A stretch of DNA of 64,000 nt from Carboxylicivirga longa (GCF_050589825.1 NZ_JBNGOZ010000016.1:47445-111444); one strand, 5' to 3'. Shown: positions 1 through 10,093, numbered from the stretch's first letter. Notes: a model not told the origin generated them from the sequence alone. Numbers and translations are program-made.

Positions 1-134
1 GTATATAATTAGCTTAATTAGAGTCATTAAGAATAAACGCTGCGGATCTGCATGTATGCAGCTGCTGGTACAGTTTTTAAGCATTATGTATATCGTACAC
101 TCTTTTATTTTTTATCTTCGGCAAAAAAATATTC

Positions 135-1295
135 ATGCGTTATATTCTCCTTATCGTTCTAACTTTTCTCTTATCGCTGTCCCTGAAGGCGCAGGCGCGT
201 TTGTCAGATCAGGCTCATATCTCACTGATAACCTGTTCTCCGGGTGAGGAGTTGTATGCCTTGTTTGGTCACAGTGCTATAAGAGTGAACGACCCGGTAG
301 CAGGTTTCGATTGGGTGTTTAATTACGGCACTTTCGACTTTGATACACCCAATTTCTATCTGAAGTTTGCCAATGGTAATCTCAACTATATGCTCAGTAG
401 GGGAGACTATGCACGTTTTGTAACGATATATAACTACGAGAAGCGCAGTGTTTATGAGCAGCCGCTCATACTGTCTTCGCAGGAGAAGCAAGATCTGTTT
501 GAGGCACTGATGATCAATCTGCAAGGGGAGAACCGTTTTTATCGCTACGATTTCTTGTTTGATAACTGCGCCACCCGTATCCGTGATATTATTACTGCCA
601 ATCTGGATGTTGCTCCGGTGTACGATGATGCAGCTTTTGATGAATACACTTTTCGTGAGATGCTGCACCAGTATGATGGCGATAAACCATGGATAGCCGA
701 TGGTCTGGATCTGATTTTGGGAATGAAAACCGATTACCCGGCTAATCAGCATGATCAGATGTTTTTACCCGATTATCTGATGAAGCATTTGGGGGGAGCG
801 GTGCGTGCCGACTCCGGACTGCCATTGCTGGGCGAAACGCATACGGTATTGTCTTTTGATAAACCTCTTGAAGGCGTTTTTTTTACTCCCGCCCTGTTCT
901 TCTGGCTCTTATTCATTGGGTCAATTATTTTGGCTTATTATGAGCTACGGTGCCAAAGACCTCTTGTTTGGCTTAATCGATTCTTCCTGCTGCTTAGCGG
1001 TCTGGTGGGCTGTCTCATCTTCTTTCTTTGGTTTTTGTCGCGTCATAGTGTTACTGGCGAGAATTTCAATATGCTATGGGCTATGCCATTTAATGTTTTT
1101 GTAGCTTTTCTGGCCAATTGGTTTTATCGTTCAAAGATCTTTGGTGTTTACCTTATTTTCCTCTTGGTGTGTGCTTCCCTGCCAATATTATTTTTTTGGG
1201 CTATACCGCAGTACTTACCCGCCATGGTTTACCCGCTGTGTCTGCTGCTGTTGAGTCGTTATGCAACTTGGTTTTATCTGAATAATAAAGCTTAG
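135..1295 (+). CDS. DUF4105 (Lnb N-terminal periplasmic domain) membrane protein
   Basis: This 386-aa protein begins with a hydrophobic signal segment (residues 1-20). A DUF4105-type domain follows at roughly residues 25-220, with the motifs GEELYALFGHSAIRV and FDNCATRIRD. About five transmembrane helices fill residues 245-385. The likely arrangement is an exported cysteine-containing domain tethered by a C-terminal membrane bundle. The family is common in Bacteroidota, but its substrate is not known to me. A TATCTTCG sequence at about 111-118 resembles a weak -7 promoter element. The next gene starts 44 bp downstream on the same strand, so co-transcription with the thioredoxin-fold genes is plausible. 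Confidence 0.85.
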   Translation: MRYILLIVLTFLLSLSLKAQARLSDQAHISLITCSPGEELYALFGHSAIRVNDPVAGFDWVFNYGTFDFDTPNFYLKFANGNLNYMLSRGDYARFVTIYNYEKRSVYEQPLILSSQEKQDLFEALMINLQGENRFYRYDFLFDNCATRIRDIITANLDVAPVYDDAAFDEYTFREMLHQYDGDKPWIADGLDLILGMKTDYPANQHDQMFLPDYLMKHLGGAVRADSGLPLLGETHTVLSFDKPLEGVFFTPALFFWLLFIGSIILAYYELRCQRPLVWLNRFFLLLSGLVGCLIFFLWFLSRHSVTGENFNMLWAMPFNVFVAFLANWFYRSKIFGVYLIFLLVCASLPILFFWAIPQYLPAMVYPLCLLLLSRYATWFYLNNKA

Positions 1296-1339
1296 TGGTC
1301 TGAAACAGAACTATTTTGTGGCTTTTCTGTTTAGAGAGT

Positions 1340-1831
1340 ATGAAACAGATGCTTGCAATGTTATTTCTGTTGGGTACATGGCTGCCAATGATGGGGCAGA
1401 AGGTAGCCGAGGTGTCGGCCGATGATCTTCTGGCGCGTGTTCAAGTGAATAATGATACTACCTATGTAATTAATTTTTGGGCTACCTGGTGTGGTCCCTG
1501 CGTTGATGAGCTACCTGTTTTTGAATCGGAAGAGTTGCATGCTGGAGATGTTGCGTTGAAAGTGTTACTGGTAAGCCTCGATTTTAAATCGCACAAAGAA
1601 ACTAAATTATTACCCTTCCTTAGATCCAGATCAGTAGAGGCGGAGGTGGTGTTGCTCGATGAGCGTAATCCCAATGTATGGATAGACCGTATTGATGAGG
1701 CTTGGTCAGGTGCCATTCCGGCTACCCTTGTAATCAAAAACGGAGTCTCTGTATTTTATGAGGGGGAGTTGGATCTTCAGCATCTGCAAAGTCTAATAGC
1801 TACTATTAATCACCAAAAATCATCATTATGA
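1340..1831 (+). CDS. TlpA-like thioredoxin-fold protein, exported
   Basis: The protein has 163 aa, with a signal peptide (about residues 1-19, ending at MMGQ) and a thioredoxin fold carrying the redox motif WCGPC at Cys51/Cys54. The start at 1340 is preferred over an in-frame upstream start at 1316 because it places a normal lysine and hydrophobic signal sequence at the N terminus. The family reduces or isomerises disulfides in exported proteins. Its stop overlaps the start of the next thioredoxin-fold gene by 4 bp (ATGA), so the two are almost certainly translated together. The exact partner protein cannot be read from the sequence. Confidence 0.88.
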   Translation: MKQMLAMLFLLGTWLPMMGQKVAEVSADDLLARVQVNNDTTYVINFWATWCGPCVDELPVFESEELHAGDVALKVLLVSLDFKSHKETKLLPFLRSRSVEAEVVLLDERNPNVWIDRIDEAWSGAIPATLVIKNGVSVFYEGELDLQHLQSLIATINHQKSSL

Positions 1832-2415
1832 AACAGGTTATTTTATTATTATTCGGCCTTATGGTCAGCCTTAACGCTTCGCAGGGGCAGGTGAAAGTGG
1901 GTGACAAAGCGCCCGGTTTTAGTTTGATGAATACCGATTATCAAATTGTTTCGCTCAGCGATTACAAGCAGCAGGATGGTGTGATTCTTATTTTCACCTG
2001 TAACCACTGCCCCTATGCTAAGTTTTACGAGGAACGTATAAATCAACTGCATAGAAAGTATGCACCACAAAGTTTTCCGGTGGTGAGTATTAACCCCAAC
2101 GACTCGGTAAAATACGAGGTGGATGGTTTTTCCTACATGGTGAAGAAAGGATACGATTTTCCGTATTTACTGGATAATAAAGGTGTTTATAAGGCCTATG
2201 GTGCTACCAAAACACCCCATGTCTTTTTATTGAATAATACAGACGAAGGCTTTCGGGTGGCCTATATTGGAGCCATCGACGATAGTCCGCAGGATGCTGA
2301 TGAAGTAGAGGAAAAGTACCTGGAAGCGGCCATCGAGGCGGTGCAGCAGGGAAAAAATGTTAATCCTTCGCTTACCAAGGCTATTGGCTGTAGTATAAAG
2401 CCCTTTGTGTTGTAA
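1828..2415 (+). CDS. Thioredoxin/peroxiredoxin-like exported protein with CNHC motif
   Basis: This 195-aa protein has a signal peptide (residues 1-21), then an AhpC/TSA-like fold with GDKAPGFSL near residue 25 and the redox pair Cys58-Asn-His-Cys61. That CxxC form is typical of a thioredoxin-family group that is widespread in Bacteroidota and annotated only as thioredoxin family protein. It follows the TlpA-like gene with a 4-bp overlap, which suggests a two-gene periplasmic redox unit. A third cysteine near the C terminus (AIGCSIKP) is characteristic of this subgroup. Function beyond thiol redox chemistry is inference. Confidence 0.85.
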   Translation: MKQVILLLFGLMVSLNASQGQVKVGDKAPGFSLMNTDYQIVSLSDYKQQDGVILIFTCNHCPYAKFYEERINQLHRKYAPQSFPVVSINPNDSVKYEVDGFSYMVKKGYDFPYLLDNKGVYKAYGATKTPHVFLLNNTDEGFRVAYIGAIDDSPQDADEVEEKYLEAAIEAVQQGKNVNPSLTKAIGCSIKPFVL

Positions 2416-2495
2416 ATCAGCTTTGTGTATCTGTGTGTTTTTTCATCCCAAAGTGTTTTTCTGGAATAATGGTTTTATTCCTGTCATGAAACCAT

Positions 2496-2503
2496 TATTT
2501 TTG
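2496..2503 (+). promoter_or_regulatory. Putative -7 box (TATTTTTG) for the serine hydrolase gene
   Basis: TATTTTTG matches the Bacteroidota -7 consensus TAnnTTTG and lies 18 bp before the serine hydrolase start. No clear TTG -33 element is present at 19-21 bp spacing, so the assignment rests on the -7 box alone. Confidence 0.4.
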
Positions 2504-2521
2504 TGGCTTCGTATAAAATGA

Positions 2522-3853
2522 TTGATGAAGTTTCTGTATAAAATTATAGTGGCAGTTGCCATAACAGGTTCCTTGTGGATTTCATCGGCTATGGTGAGTC
2601 CCGTATCGGATTCCTACGGTAGCGATTTTATGCCACCGGGCAGTGCTGCAAGCTCCTTCCATGTGCCGGCTTTTCTGTCGGATGATGAGGTGTTTGCCCC
2701 TTTGGAAAAGCAGGTGACGCGTTTTATGCGTCGTGAGTTGCTTGAGGGTGCATCAGTAGCTGTAGCCAAGGATGGCAAGCTGTTATATGCAAAGGGGTTT
2801 GGCTATGCCGATAAGGAGTTGTCGGTGGAGGCAGAGCCCCATCATTTGTTTCGGGTGGCTAGTATCTCCAAGCTAATTACGGCGGCCGGCATCATGCGTT
2901 TGCAGGAGCAGGGCATCTTATCTCTCGATACCAAAGTGTTTGGTGCCCAGGGGGTCTTAAATGATTCTCTATATCTTAATTATCGGGACAAGCGTGTTGA
3001 GGATATTACCGTGCGTCACCTCTTGGAGCACAGCGGGGGCTGGACAACCCGATGGGGTGATCAGATGTTTATGCCTACCGTGATCGCCCGCTCACTTAAA
3101 AAGCCATTGCCTGTTAGTAAATGCGATATCATTCGATTTGTATTGAATAAAAGGTTGCATTTTACCCCGGGTCAGGCCTCTTATTACTCCAACCTGGGGT
3201 ATATGATACTGGGTGAGGTCATTGCCAAAGTATCGGGCATGGACTACGAACAGTACATTCAAACCAATATTTTATATCCATTGGGTATTTTTGATATGCG
3301 TATTGGCGGTAGTCATTTGTATGAGCGTGCTGAGCTGGAAGTAAAATATTACGAGCCAAGGCCTACTTTTTATGTAGCCGATTATCTGGGTGATACAACG
3401 CAGGTACTGCGCACGTACGGTGGTAATGATATGCACTCTTTAGGGGCTGCCGGTGGTTGGATTGCCTCATCAACGGATTTAATGAAGTTGATGCTTTCTA
3501 TTGATGGCTTTGATAGCTATCCCGACTTATTGCAAGAGGAAAGCATTACAGCGATGGTGGACAAGGAAATTAACGATCATGGTCCGCTGGGTTGGCGACG
3601 CATACGGGCCAATACCTGGTTTCGTACCGGTACCTTGGCCGGTACCTCGGCTTTAATGGCACGTATGGACAACGGTATTGCCTATGTTGTGCTTTTTAAC
3701 ACGGGCAGTTGGAAGGGACCATCTTTGGCCAACGACATTGTTCGGGTAATGAACCGCGGCATCAATGCCATTGATGAGTGGCCCGATTATAACCTCTTTC
3801 AAATGGATCATACATGGGTATCGGCTCGCCGACGACCCCAGCTTATCTACTGA
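2522..3853 (+). CDS. Serine hydrolase of the class C beta-lactamase/PBP family
   Basis: This 443-aa protein has an N-terminal hydrophobic export segment and a beta-lactamase-related serine hydrolase domain from about residue 60 to 410. The nucleophile motif SxxK is seen as Ser114-Ile-Ser-Lys117 and the YxN motif as Tyr222-Ser-Asn224. The third box appears as RTGTLAG in place of KTG or HTG. Members include D-aminopeptidases, esterases and PBP-like enzymes, so beta-lactam hydrolysis should not be assumed. A start three bases later (2525) is equally possible. It stands alone, with a TATTTTTG box just upstream. Confidence 0.88.
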   Translation: MMKFLYKIIVAVAITGSLWISSAMVSPVSDSYGSDFMPPGSAASSFHVPAFLSDDEVFAPLEKQVTRFMRRELLEGASVAVAKDGKLLYAKGFGYADKELSVEAEPHHLFRVASISKLITAAGIMRLQEQGILSLDTKVFGAQGVLNDSLYLNYRDKRVEDITVRHLLEHSGGWTTRWGDQMFMPTVIARSLKKPLPVSKCDIIRFVLNKRLHFTPGQASYYSNLGYMILGEVIAKVSGMDYEQYIQTNILYPLGIFDMRIGGSHLYERAELEVKYYEPRPTFYVADYLGDTTQVLRTYGGNDMHSLGAAGGWIASSTDLMKLMLSIDGFDSYPDLLQEESITAMVDKEINDHGPLGWRRIRANTWFRTGTLAGTSALMARMDNGIAYVVLFNTGSWKGPSLANDIVRVMNRGINAIDEWPDYNLFQMDHTWVSARRRPQLIY

Positions 3854-3943
3854 TCACATCAAAGTATTCGTTTCCACCGGGGGGACATGGAAGGCTTCCT
3901 TATACATGGACAGTAGTAAGTTCCATTTTAATAAAAAAAATAC

Positions 3944-3997
3944 GGAATGATTCTTTATAAGCATCATATATTAGTGAATCGTTCCTTAAAACTTATT
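3944..3997 (+). repeat. Hairpin repeat, copy 1 (conserved loop)
   Basis: A 10-bp stem (3944-3953 with 3976-3985, one G-T wobble) encloses a 22-nt loop starting TTTATAAGCATC, and ACTTATT follows at 3991-3997. The same loop and right flank occur in a second hairpin at 30981-31036 whose stem bases differ but still pair. No T-run follows, so it is not a simple intrinsic terminator. The rest of the 375-bp gap (3854-4228) holds nothing else recognisable. Confidence 0.7.
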
Positions 3998-4228
3998 GAA
4001 CGCCTTTAACCTTCCAAAGAACATCCTGAATGTTCTCATGATCTCCTGCTGAACACTCCTTACCTTTCTTGAACAAATAGCCGTTTAGTCCTTGCTGTTT
4101 TTTTTTCAATTTTATACTGACTAAAAAAATGAAAAAGAACATGACTGTATTGTGCCCGGCTAATGGTCGTTGACCGATGCTTCGGTGCATTACCGATCGT
4201 GTTTTAGTAGCAATTAAACTGTATTCGA

Positions 4229-6559
4229 ATGAAACAAATGACAGGACTGGTCATGGTTTGTCTTGTGGGGCTCTTAGCAGCCTGCAGTGCCCCTACGGCA
4301 ATGCAACGCCCCTTGATTCCGCAACCCAATGCTATTGATTATGAGGGTTCGACTTTTATGCTTCGCGATAAAACACCCATTGTGGTGGAGTCGGCCGCGT
4401 TGGCCGCGGGAGTCGCCGTTTTTAATGAAGCGATTGAAAGGCATGTGGGCAGACCACTGGAAGTGAAGAAAGTAAGGGATGAAGAAGAACCGGCCATTGT
4501 AATTCGCCGCGACGAAGGAATGGATGATGAGGCTTATCGTCTTGGGGTTGAAGCAGCGCAGGTAACAATTGAAGCCGCCAGTGCTAAAGGGGTTTTTTAT
4601 GCCCTGCAAACCTTGTTGCAGATGTGTCCGGCCGAAATTTTACAGCCCACCGATGCGCGGCATTTCTCCTATTCCATAAAAGGGGTTAGGGTATCTGATA
4701 AGCCCGCATTTAAATGGCGGGGTATGATGCTGGATGTATCACGTCACTTTTTTACGAAAGAGGAAGTGATGCAGCTCATCGATTATCTGGCTTATCACAA
4801 GATAAACGTATTTCACTGGCACCTTGTGGATGATCAGGGCTGGCGCATCGAGATCAAAAAATATCCTAAGCTTACTTCGGTGGGTGCCTGGCGTGTTGAT
4901 CGTGAGCACTTGCCCTGGAATGCCCGTGCTGCCGTTAAAGAAGGAGAGAAGGCCACTTATGGTGGTTTCTACACCCAGGAAGACATTAAAGAAGTAGTGG
5001 CTTATGCACAAAAGCGCTTTATTACTGTAGTGCCTGAAATAGAGATGCCGGGACATACCACATCATCGTTGGCAGCTTATCCTGAGTATGCCTGTAATCC
5101 TGGCCCCTTTTATGTTGAGCCCGGTGGCTTGTGGCCCATTACCGATATATACTGTGCGGGTAAAGATGAGACTTTTCAATTTATTGAAGATGTATTGAGT
5201 GAGGTGATGGAACTTTTTCCATCGAAATATATTCACATTGGTGGCGATGAGGCCAATAAAGCTGAATGGGAGCGTTGTGCTAAATGTCAGGCGCGCATAA
5301 AAAAGGAGCAGCTGAAAGATGAACATGCTTTACAGAGTTATTTCATTCGTCGCGTAGAGAATTATCTGTCGGCCCATAACCGCGTTTTGATTGGCTGGGA
5401 TGAGATACTCGAAGGCGGACTGGCTCCCAATGCTACTGTGATGAGCTGGCGGGGTTTTGAAGGCGGTATTGCAGCAGCGAATAGCGGCCATGATGTTGTT
5501 ATGACACCCACTTCGCATTGCTATCTAGATTACTATCAGGGCCCTGTGGATTTAGAGCCTGTGGCCTTTAATGGCTATCTTCCACTTAAAAGGGTATATG
5601 AATTTAACCCCATTCCCGAGCAGATAAGCCCTGATAAGGTCAATCATATACTGGGCGGACAAGGTAATTTGTGGACCGAGCATGTAGCCGATGAGGAACA
5701 CATGCAGTATATGGCTTTTCCGCGTATGGCAGCCCTCGCAGAGGCTTTATGGACGAAAGAGGAGGGACGTGACTGGCGCGATTTCAGTGGGCGAATGAGT
5801 GCTTTCACTGATAACTATGATAAAATGGGCTTGCATTATGCAACGAGTATGTACACCGTGCAGTGTGAGAGTGTGTTTGATGAGAAGGCCAAGACGGTGG
5901 CTGTGGCCCTTACAACAGAAATACCCGATTCGGATATACGCTATACTTTGGATGGCACTGCGCCGGATGAAGGGTCTATGATTTATACCGAACCTTTTAG
6001 TATTGATTCCTCGGTGAAAGTAGTGGCGGCCTCTTTTATTGGTGATCATAAGGTGAGCAAAGATGCACGGGTGAATTTAAACCTGCACAAGGCTACGGCT
6101 AAACCCCTGGAGTTTACTTTGGCACCTCACTCAAAGTATGCTGGTAAAAGTAAGCTGACGCTGGTGAATAGTCTGCGGGGTACGCGTAACTTCAGCGATG
6201 GTAAGTGGCTGGGCTTCGAAGGAAACGATATGGAGGTTGTGATTGATCTGGAAGAAGAGAAAGAAATACGGCGTGTTAGCGTGGGGTGTTTACATGAAAC
6301 TGGTTCGTGGATTTTCCTTCCCAAAGAAATTCGTGTGCTCAGCTCGCTAGATGGTGTTCATTTTGAGAAGGTTGGTGCCACCATCAATAATATACCTTTG
6401 CAAAGCGAAGCACTTGTGATGGATTATCAAGTGGAAATGAAGCCCACCGTAGCGCGTTATGTAAAGGTGCAAGCTATTAATCAGGCTCTGGTACCTGAAT
6501 GGCATAGTGCTGCCGGAGGAGCCTCCTGGCTATTTGTGGATGAGATTATTGTGGAGTAA
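4229..6559 (+). CDS. Beta-N-acetylhexosaminidase, GH20 family lipoprotein
   Basis: This 776-aa enzyme would release terminal N-acetylhexosamine residues from glycans. A lipobox LLAAC gives lipidation at Cys19. A GH20b-type domain (about 25-145) precedes the GH20 catalytic barrel (about 150-500). The catalytic pair is Asp340-Glu341 within HIGGDEANK. A chitobiase-type C-terminal domain follows near residues 540-610, then a discoidin-like F5/8 type C domain (about 625-776) that probably binds carbohydrate. It is monocistronic here. The sugar transporter and ROK kinase at 22.7-25.0 kb could handle released amino sugars, but that link is only inference. Confidence 0.95.
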   Translation: MKQMTGLVMVCLVGLLAACSAPTAMQRPLIPQPNAIDYEGSTFMLRDKTPIVVESAALAAGVAVFNEAIERHVGRPLEVKKVRDEEEPAIVIRRDEGMDDEAYRLGVEAAQVTIEAASAKGVFYALQTLLQMCPAEILQPTDARHFSYSIKGVRVSDKPAFKWRGMMLDVSRHFFTKEEVMQLIDYLAYHKINVFHWHLVDDQGWRIEIKKYPKLTSVGAWRVDREHLPWNARAAVKEGEKATYGGFYTQEDIKEVVAYAQKRFITVVPEIEMPGHTTSSLAAYPEYACNPGPFYVEPGGLWPITDIYCAGKDETFQFIEDVLSEVMELFPSKYIHIGGDEANKAEWERCAKCQARIKKEQLKDEHALQSYFIRRVENYLSAHNRVLIGWDEILEGGLAPNATVMSWRGFEGGIAAANSGHDVVMTPTSHCYLDYYQGPVDLEPVAFNGYLPLKRVYEFNPIPEQISPDKVNHILGGQGNLWTEHVADEEHMQYMAFPRMAALAEALWTKEEGRDWRDFSGRMSAFTDNYDKMGLHYATSMYTVQCESVFDEKAKTVAVALTTEIPDSDIRYTLDGTAPDEGSMIYTEPFSIDSSVKVVAASFIGDHKVSKDARVNLNLHKATAKPLEFTLAPHSKYAGKSKLTLVNSLRGTRNFSDGKWLGFEGNDMEVVIDLEEEKEIRRVSVGCLHETGSWIFLPKEIRVLSSLDGVHFEKVGATINNIPLQSEALVMDYQVEMKPTVARYVKVQAINQALVPEWHSAAGGASWLFVDEIIVE

Positions 6560-6583
6560 GTTTTTGCTGTCCTGAAATAAATT

Positions 6584-6629
6584 AAAAAGAGGGTGTTGGA
6601 AATTAAATTTTCATACACCTTCTTTTTTT
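6584..6629. terminator. Bidirectional intrinsic terminator between convergent genes
   Basis: A 13-bp stem (6584-6596 with 6615-6627, one G-U wobble) has A-runs on the left and T-runs on the right. It lies between the hexosaminidase and the helicase-nuclease, which converge here. Confidence 0.8.
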
Positions 6630-6643
6630 GTTGTATGGCTTAA

Positions 6644-9600
6644 TCAGAACAGACTGCCTTGAATTGCTTGATCACCAACGTTAACAATTTCGTCCTCCTC
6701 GCGCAGGTACCACAGGTAACCGCTGATATCCGTATAGCCCATTTTCTTTAGTAAGTCCATGTAGCGCCGAACTTGCAGCGCGTATTTCTCCTGCTTGTGT
6801 TCGCCAAATTTATAATCAACTACCGTTACCTTGTCGCCATTAATTATCACACGGTCGGGGCGATAGGTGCCCGAAGCTACCATAATGGTTCCCTCATTGA
6901 TAACTGTTACATCTTTGCTAAACCACTCACGCACTCTGTCCTGGTCAATCTTTGTCATCACAAAATCTTTGAGGGCTTCTCTTTCGGTGGTTTTCAGCTG
7001 TCCGTTGAGCACTAGTTTGGTGATAGCCGTATCCACATCATCAATCGTTACAATTAATTCAAACAGACGGTGCATTACCTTACCGTGGGTGATGTGTTTC
7101 AGGCTATCGGGGCTTGTCATTGCCGCACTCTCAGGGTGTATCTTAATGCGCGAACCGTAGGGGCTCGTCTTAAAAGACTCGCGGAGCGGTATGTCCTCGT
7201 TTATTTTACTTGGTTGGGGGGGGATATTGCCATATTCAAAGCACTGCTTCTCCATATCCCAGGCTTCCACCAGGTTTTTAATCAGGTCTTCATCCAGCCC
7301 TGATAACATGTTAAACTGATTGATAATTCGAAACAGAAGGTGCGAAACGTTTTTCAGTCCACCGGTTTTTGCCGGTTGTTCAGCCATAATCACCAGGCTT
7401 TCTTCGGCCCGTGTCAGTGCCACATACAATAGGTTCAGGTTATCCACAAACTGATGCAGGCGCTCATTCAGGTAATCATCAATAAATATGGAGTGCAGCA
7501 GGTTATCGCTGTAGTTGATAGGACTTAATTCCAGGGCGTCAAAAGGCGGCTGCTGAGCCTGGCTCCAGATAAGGCTGCCGCGCCCTTTGTCGTCAATGTT
7601 CCAGTTGCAGTAGGGTATTACCACGGCTTTAAATTCCAGCCCCTTTGATTTATGGATGGTCATCACATTGATGGCATTCTGTCCCTCGGGCACCGAAATG
7701 GCTGTTCCACTCCCTTTCTCATCCCACCATTCGATAAAGTCGTGGGCATTTACCGACACTTTAGTAATATAATCACGAACGCTGTCGAGCAGGCCTTGCA
7801 GGAAAACAAACTGATGTTGATACAGGTCATTGGGCAGGCGGCGTATAAGCGTCTCAGTCATCTCAAACAGGGGCTGTCCTTTAAGCGCAAGCAGTTGTTC
7901 CGACAGTTGGGTAAAAGCAGTATCATCGGCCTCATGTAAAATGGCAGTATCGCAGTAAGTAGCACTGTCGAAGGAATCACGCTGGTAGAAGTTGCTGTAA
8001 AGCTTAATAAATGCTTCAAACACTTCGTTGTCGGGTGCCTGTATGTATTTAAGTTGCTGCATCACCAGGTTAACAGCCGGAGAGCTGCTTAGCAGCAGTG
8101 TTTCGTTGGAGATAACAGGGTGCTTGCGTCCGGTAGGCGAATGAAGCCCCGAAAGCAGTGCCTCTGTTATTTCCTGCCCCTCGGTTTTGCGTCGCACCAG
8201 AATGCAGATATCTTCGTAGTTATAACCTTCATCAAGCAGGCGCTCCACCTGTATTACAGCTGCCTTGGTGGCGTTGGTTCTGAACTCGGTATTTTTCCCT
8301 TCCACAAAGTCAACATGTATAAAGCCACCCGAGCCCAAGGCTTTGGCTGACACCTGTTGAATAGTATCATCGTAGGCCGTGCTTATTTTCGTAAGTAGTT
8401 CGGCCGGAAGATCCTGTTCATCCACTGCTTCTTTCGATGAATTAATAAACTCGTGCTGTAACATGCGAGCGGCGCCGGAAAACACAATGTTGTTGAAGGT
8501 GATTACGTTTTCAGAGCTCCGCCAGTTGGTATCCAGCGTCTTGGCCTCAATGCCATGGTGAATAAAATCCTTATTAACCTGATCGCTTAGCAGTTTCCAG
8601 TCCGAGTTGCGCCAACGGTAAATCGATTGTTTCACATCGCCCACCAGCATGGCCATATTGCCGTTGCTCACGCTGTTTTGCAGCAAGGGCTTAAAGTTAT
8701 TCCATTGCAGACGAGAAGTGTCCTGAAACTCATCAATCATATAATGCTGATAGCGTGTGCCTGTTTTCTCATAGATAAACGGGGTGTCGTTCTCATCAAT
8801 AATCTGATGAAGCAGGCGATTGGCGTCGGCCAACAGAAACAGGTTTTCGTTGCGTGCCAGCTCATTTACCTTAAGGGCAATGTCGGTAATGATGCCCAGG
8901 GCATTCAGGTTGGACAGAATGGCTTTGGCACTGAAATAGTTGGTTTTTTCGTGGGTGAATAAGCGCTTCAGCTCCAGCAACGCTTCGTTCAGTCCATTAT
9001 TAAAGCAATCGATAATGAGGCTGTTGTCCGACTCAGTATTTTTTTTGTGAAAGCAATCTTCCGGGTGATTGGCCAAGGGAGCCAGCTTGGCAATTTCCAG
9101 GTAGTCGGCGGCCTTGGTGGCATTCACCAGTTTTTCAAATTTTTTCAGGGGCGATCGTGATTTACCCTGCAGAATGTCCCAGCTGATGGCGTGTGACTTG
9201 AGTGCGTCAATACCTTTTTGAGCAGCCTTCTCTACGCTTTCTTCAAAGGCATTGCTTATAGCTCGCAGTGTCTGCCGATAACTGTTCAGTAGTTTTTTAT
9301 CACGCAGCTTTTGCAGCGCTTCGGGCGACAAACTCTGGAACTCTTCTTTAAATACCTCGCGTCCCAGGGTGTTCAGCTCCTGGGCAATATTCCAGTCTTT
9401 GCCTTCCTCAATTTTAGATAGGGTGTGCTTAATAAGCCACTCTTTGAGCTCCTCATTGCCCTTCATTTCCAGCTCGCGCAACAGGTTATCGACAGCCTGC
9501 GCCAGTATACGATCGGCATCCAGCTCTACCTTAAAGTTTGCAGGTAGGTTGGCTTCGTAGGCAAAGGAGCGTATTACCTTTTGAAAGAAGCTGTCGATGG

Positions 9601-9916
9601 TGTTGATCGAAAATTTGGAGAAGTCATTAAGTATATTGATCAGCAGGCTTTTGGCCACTTTACGGATGTAGGCTTCCGGTTTTTGGTGCAGCTTCATTAA
9701 ATCCTCCAGATAGTCAGGCTTGGGAGCCGTGGCCAGTGCATAGAGATTCTCCAGTATGCGGTTTTTCATCTCTCCCGTAGCCTTGTTGGTAAAGGTAACG
9801 GCCAGGATGCTTCTGTAGCTTAAGGGGTCGCTGAATAAGAGCTTGATAAACTCACCCGAAAGGGTATAGGTTTTACCCGAGCCGGCTGATGCCCGGTATA
9901 TTTTTAATTCTGACAT
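6644..9916 (-). CDS. UvrD/Rep-type helicase-nuclease (AddA/RecB-like)
   Basis: This 1,090-aa protein is a superfamily 1 helicase with a C-terminal RecB-type nuclease. Walker A is seen as ASAGSGKT (residues 9-16), and DEFQDTSRLQW, VGDVKQSIYRWR, TIHKSKGLEF and YVALTRAEE mark later helicase motifs. A PD-(D/E)xK nuclease centre is visible as VVDYKFG (Asp1034, Lys1036). Such enzymes process DNA double-strand ends for recombination. The partner AddB gene usually expected nearby is not in the flanking DNA. The gene is transcribed alone and diverges from the mechanosensitive channel gene. Confidence 0.93.
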   Translation of the reverse strand: MSELKIYRASAGSGKTYTLSGEFIKLLFSDPLSYRSILAVTFTNKATGEMKNRILENLYALATAPKPDYLEDLMKLHQKPEAYIRKVAKSLLINILNDFSKFSINTIDSFFQKVIRSFAYEANLPANFKVELDADRILAQAVDNLLRELEMKGNEELKEWLIKHTLSKIEEGKDWNIAQELNTLGREVFKEEFQSLSPEALQKLRDKKLLNSYRQTLRAISNAFEESVEKAAQKGIDALKSHAISWDILQGKSRSPLKKFEKLVNATKAADYLEIAKLAPLANHPEDCFHKKNTESDNSLIIDCFNNGLNEALLELKRLFTHEKTNYFSAKAILSNLNALGIITDIALKVNELARNENLFLLADANRLLHQIIDENDTPFIYEKTGTRYQHYMIDEFQDTSRLQWNNFKPLLQNSVSNGNMAMLVGDVKQSIYRWRNSDWKLLSDQVNKDFIHHGIEAKTLDTNWRSSENVITFNNIVFSGAARMLQHEFINSSKEAVDEQDLPAELLTKISTAYDDTIQQVSAKALGSGGFIHVDFVEGKNTEFRTNATKAAVIQVERLLDEGYNYEDICILVRRKTEGQEITEALLSGLHSPTGRKHPVISNETLLLSSSPAVNLVMQQLKYIQAPDNEVFEAFIKLYSNFYQRDSFDSATYCDTAILHEADDTAFTQLSEQLLALKGQPLFEMTETLIRRLPNDLYQHQFVFLQGLLDSVRDYITKVSVNAHDFIEWWDEKGSGTAISVPEGQNAINVMTIHKSKGLEFKAVVIPYCNWNIDDKGRGSLIWSQAQQPPFDALELSPINYSDNLLHSIFIDDYLNERLHQFVDNLNLLYVALTRAEESLVIMAEQPAKTGGLKNVSHLLFRIINQFNMLSGLDEDLIKNLVEAWDMEKQCFEYGNIPPQPSKINEDIPLRESFKTSPYGSRIKIHPESAAMTSPDSLKHITHGKVMHRLFELIVTIDDVDTAITKLVLNGQLKTTEREALKDFVMTKIDQDRVREWFSKDVTVINEGTIMVASGTYRPDRVIINGDKVTVVDYKFGEHKQEKYALQVRRYMDLLKKMGYTDISGYLWYLREEDEIVNVGDQAIQGSLF

Positions 9917-10093
9917 GCGCGTTGGTATTTGCTATCAAAAATACGTTTTTTGTTGGGATTGTGAAGCCTGCCGTTGTGGGATTCTATTGCTTTTCATCAC
10001 TTTGGTCATCCTATTTTCTATGGGTGAAGGCAGTAAAATGTGCTAAATAGTATTAAATTGATCAAGGTTTTTTATTGATCTAATCCTTTTATT

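Noticed and set aside
3993..4190. 65-codon minus-strand frame in the gap before the hexosaminidase gene
   Set aside because: No recognisable domain, low-complexity lysine run and no promoter or terminator in support.
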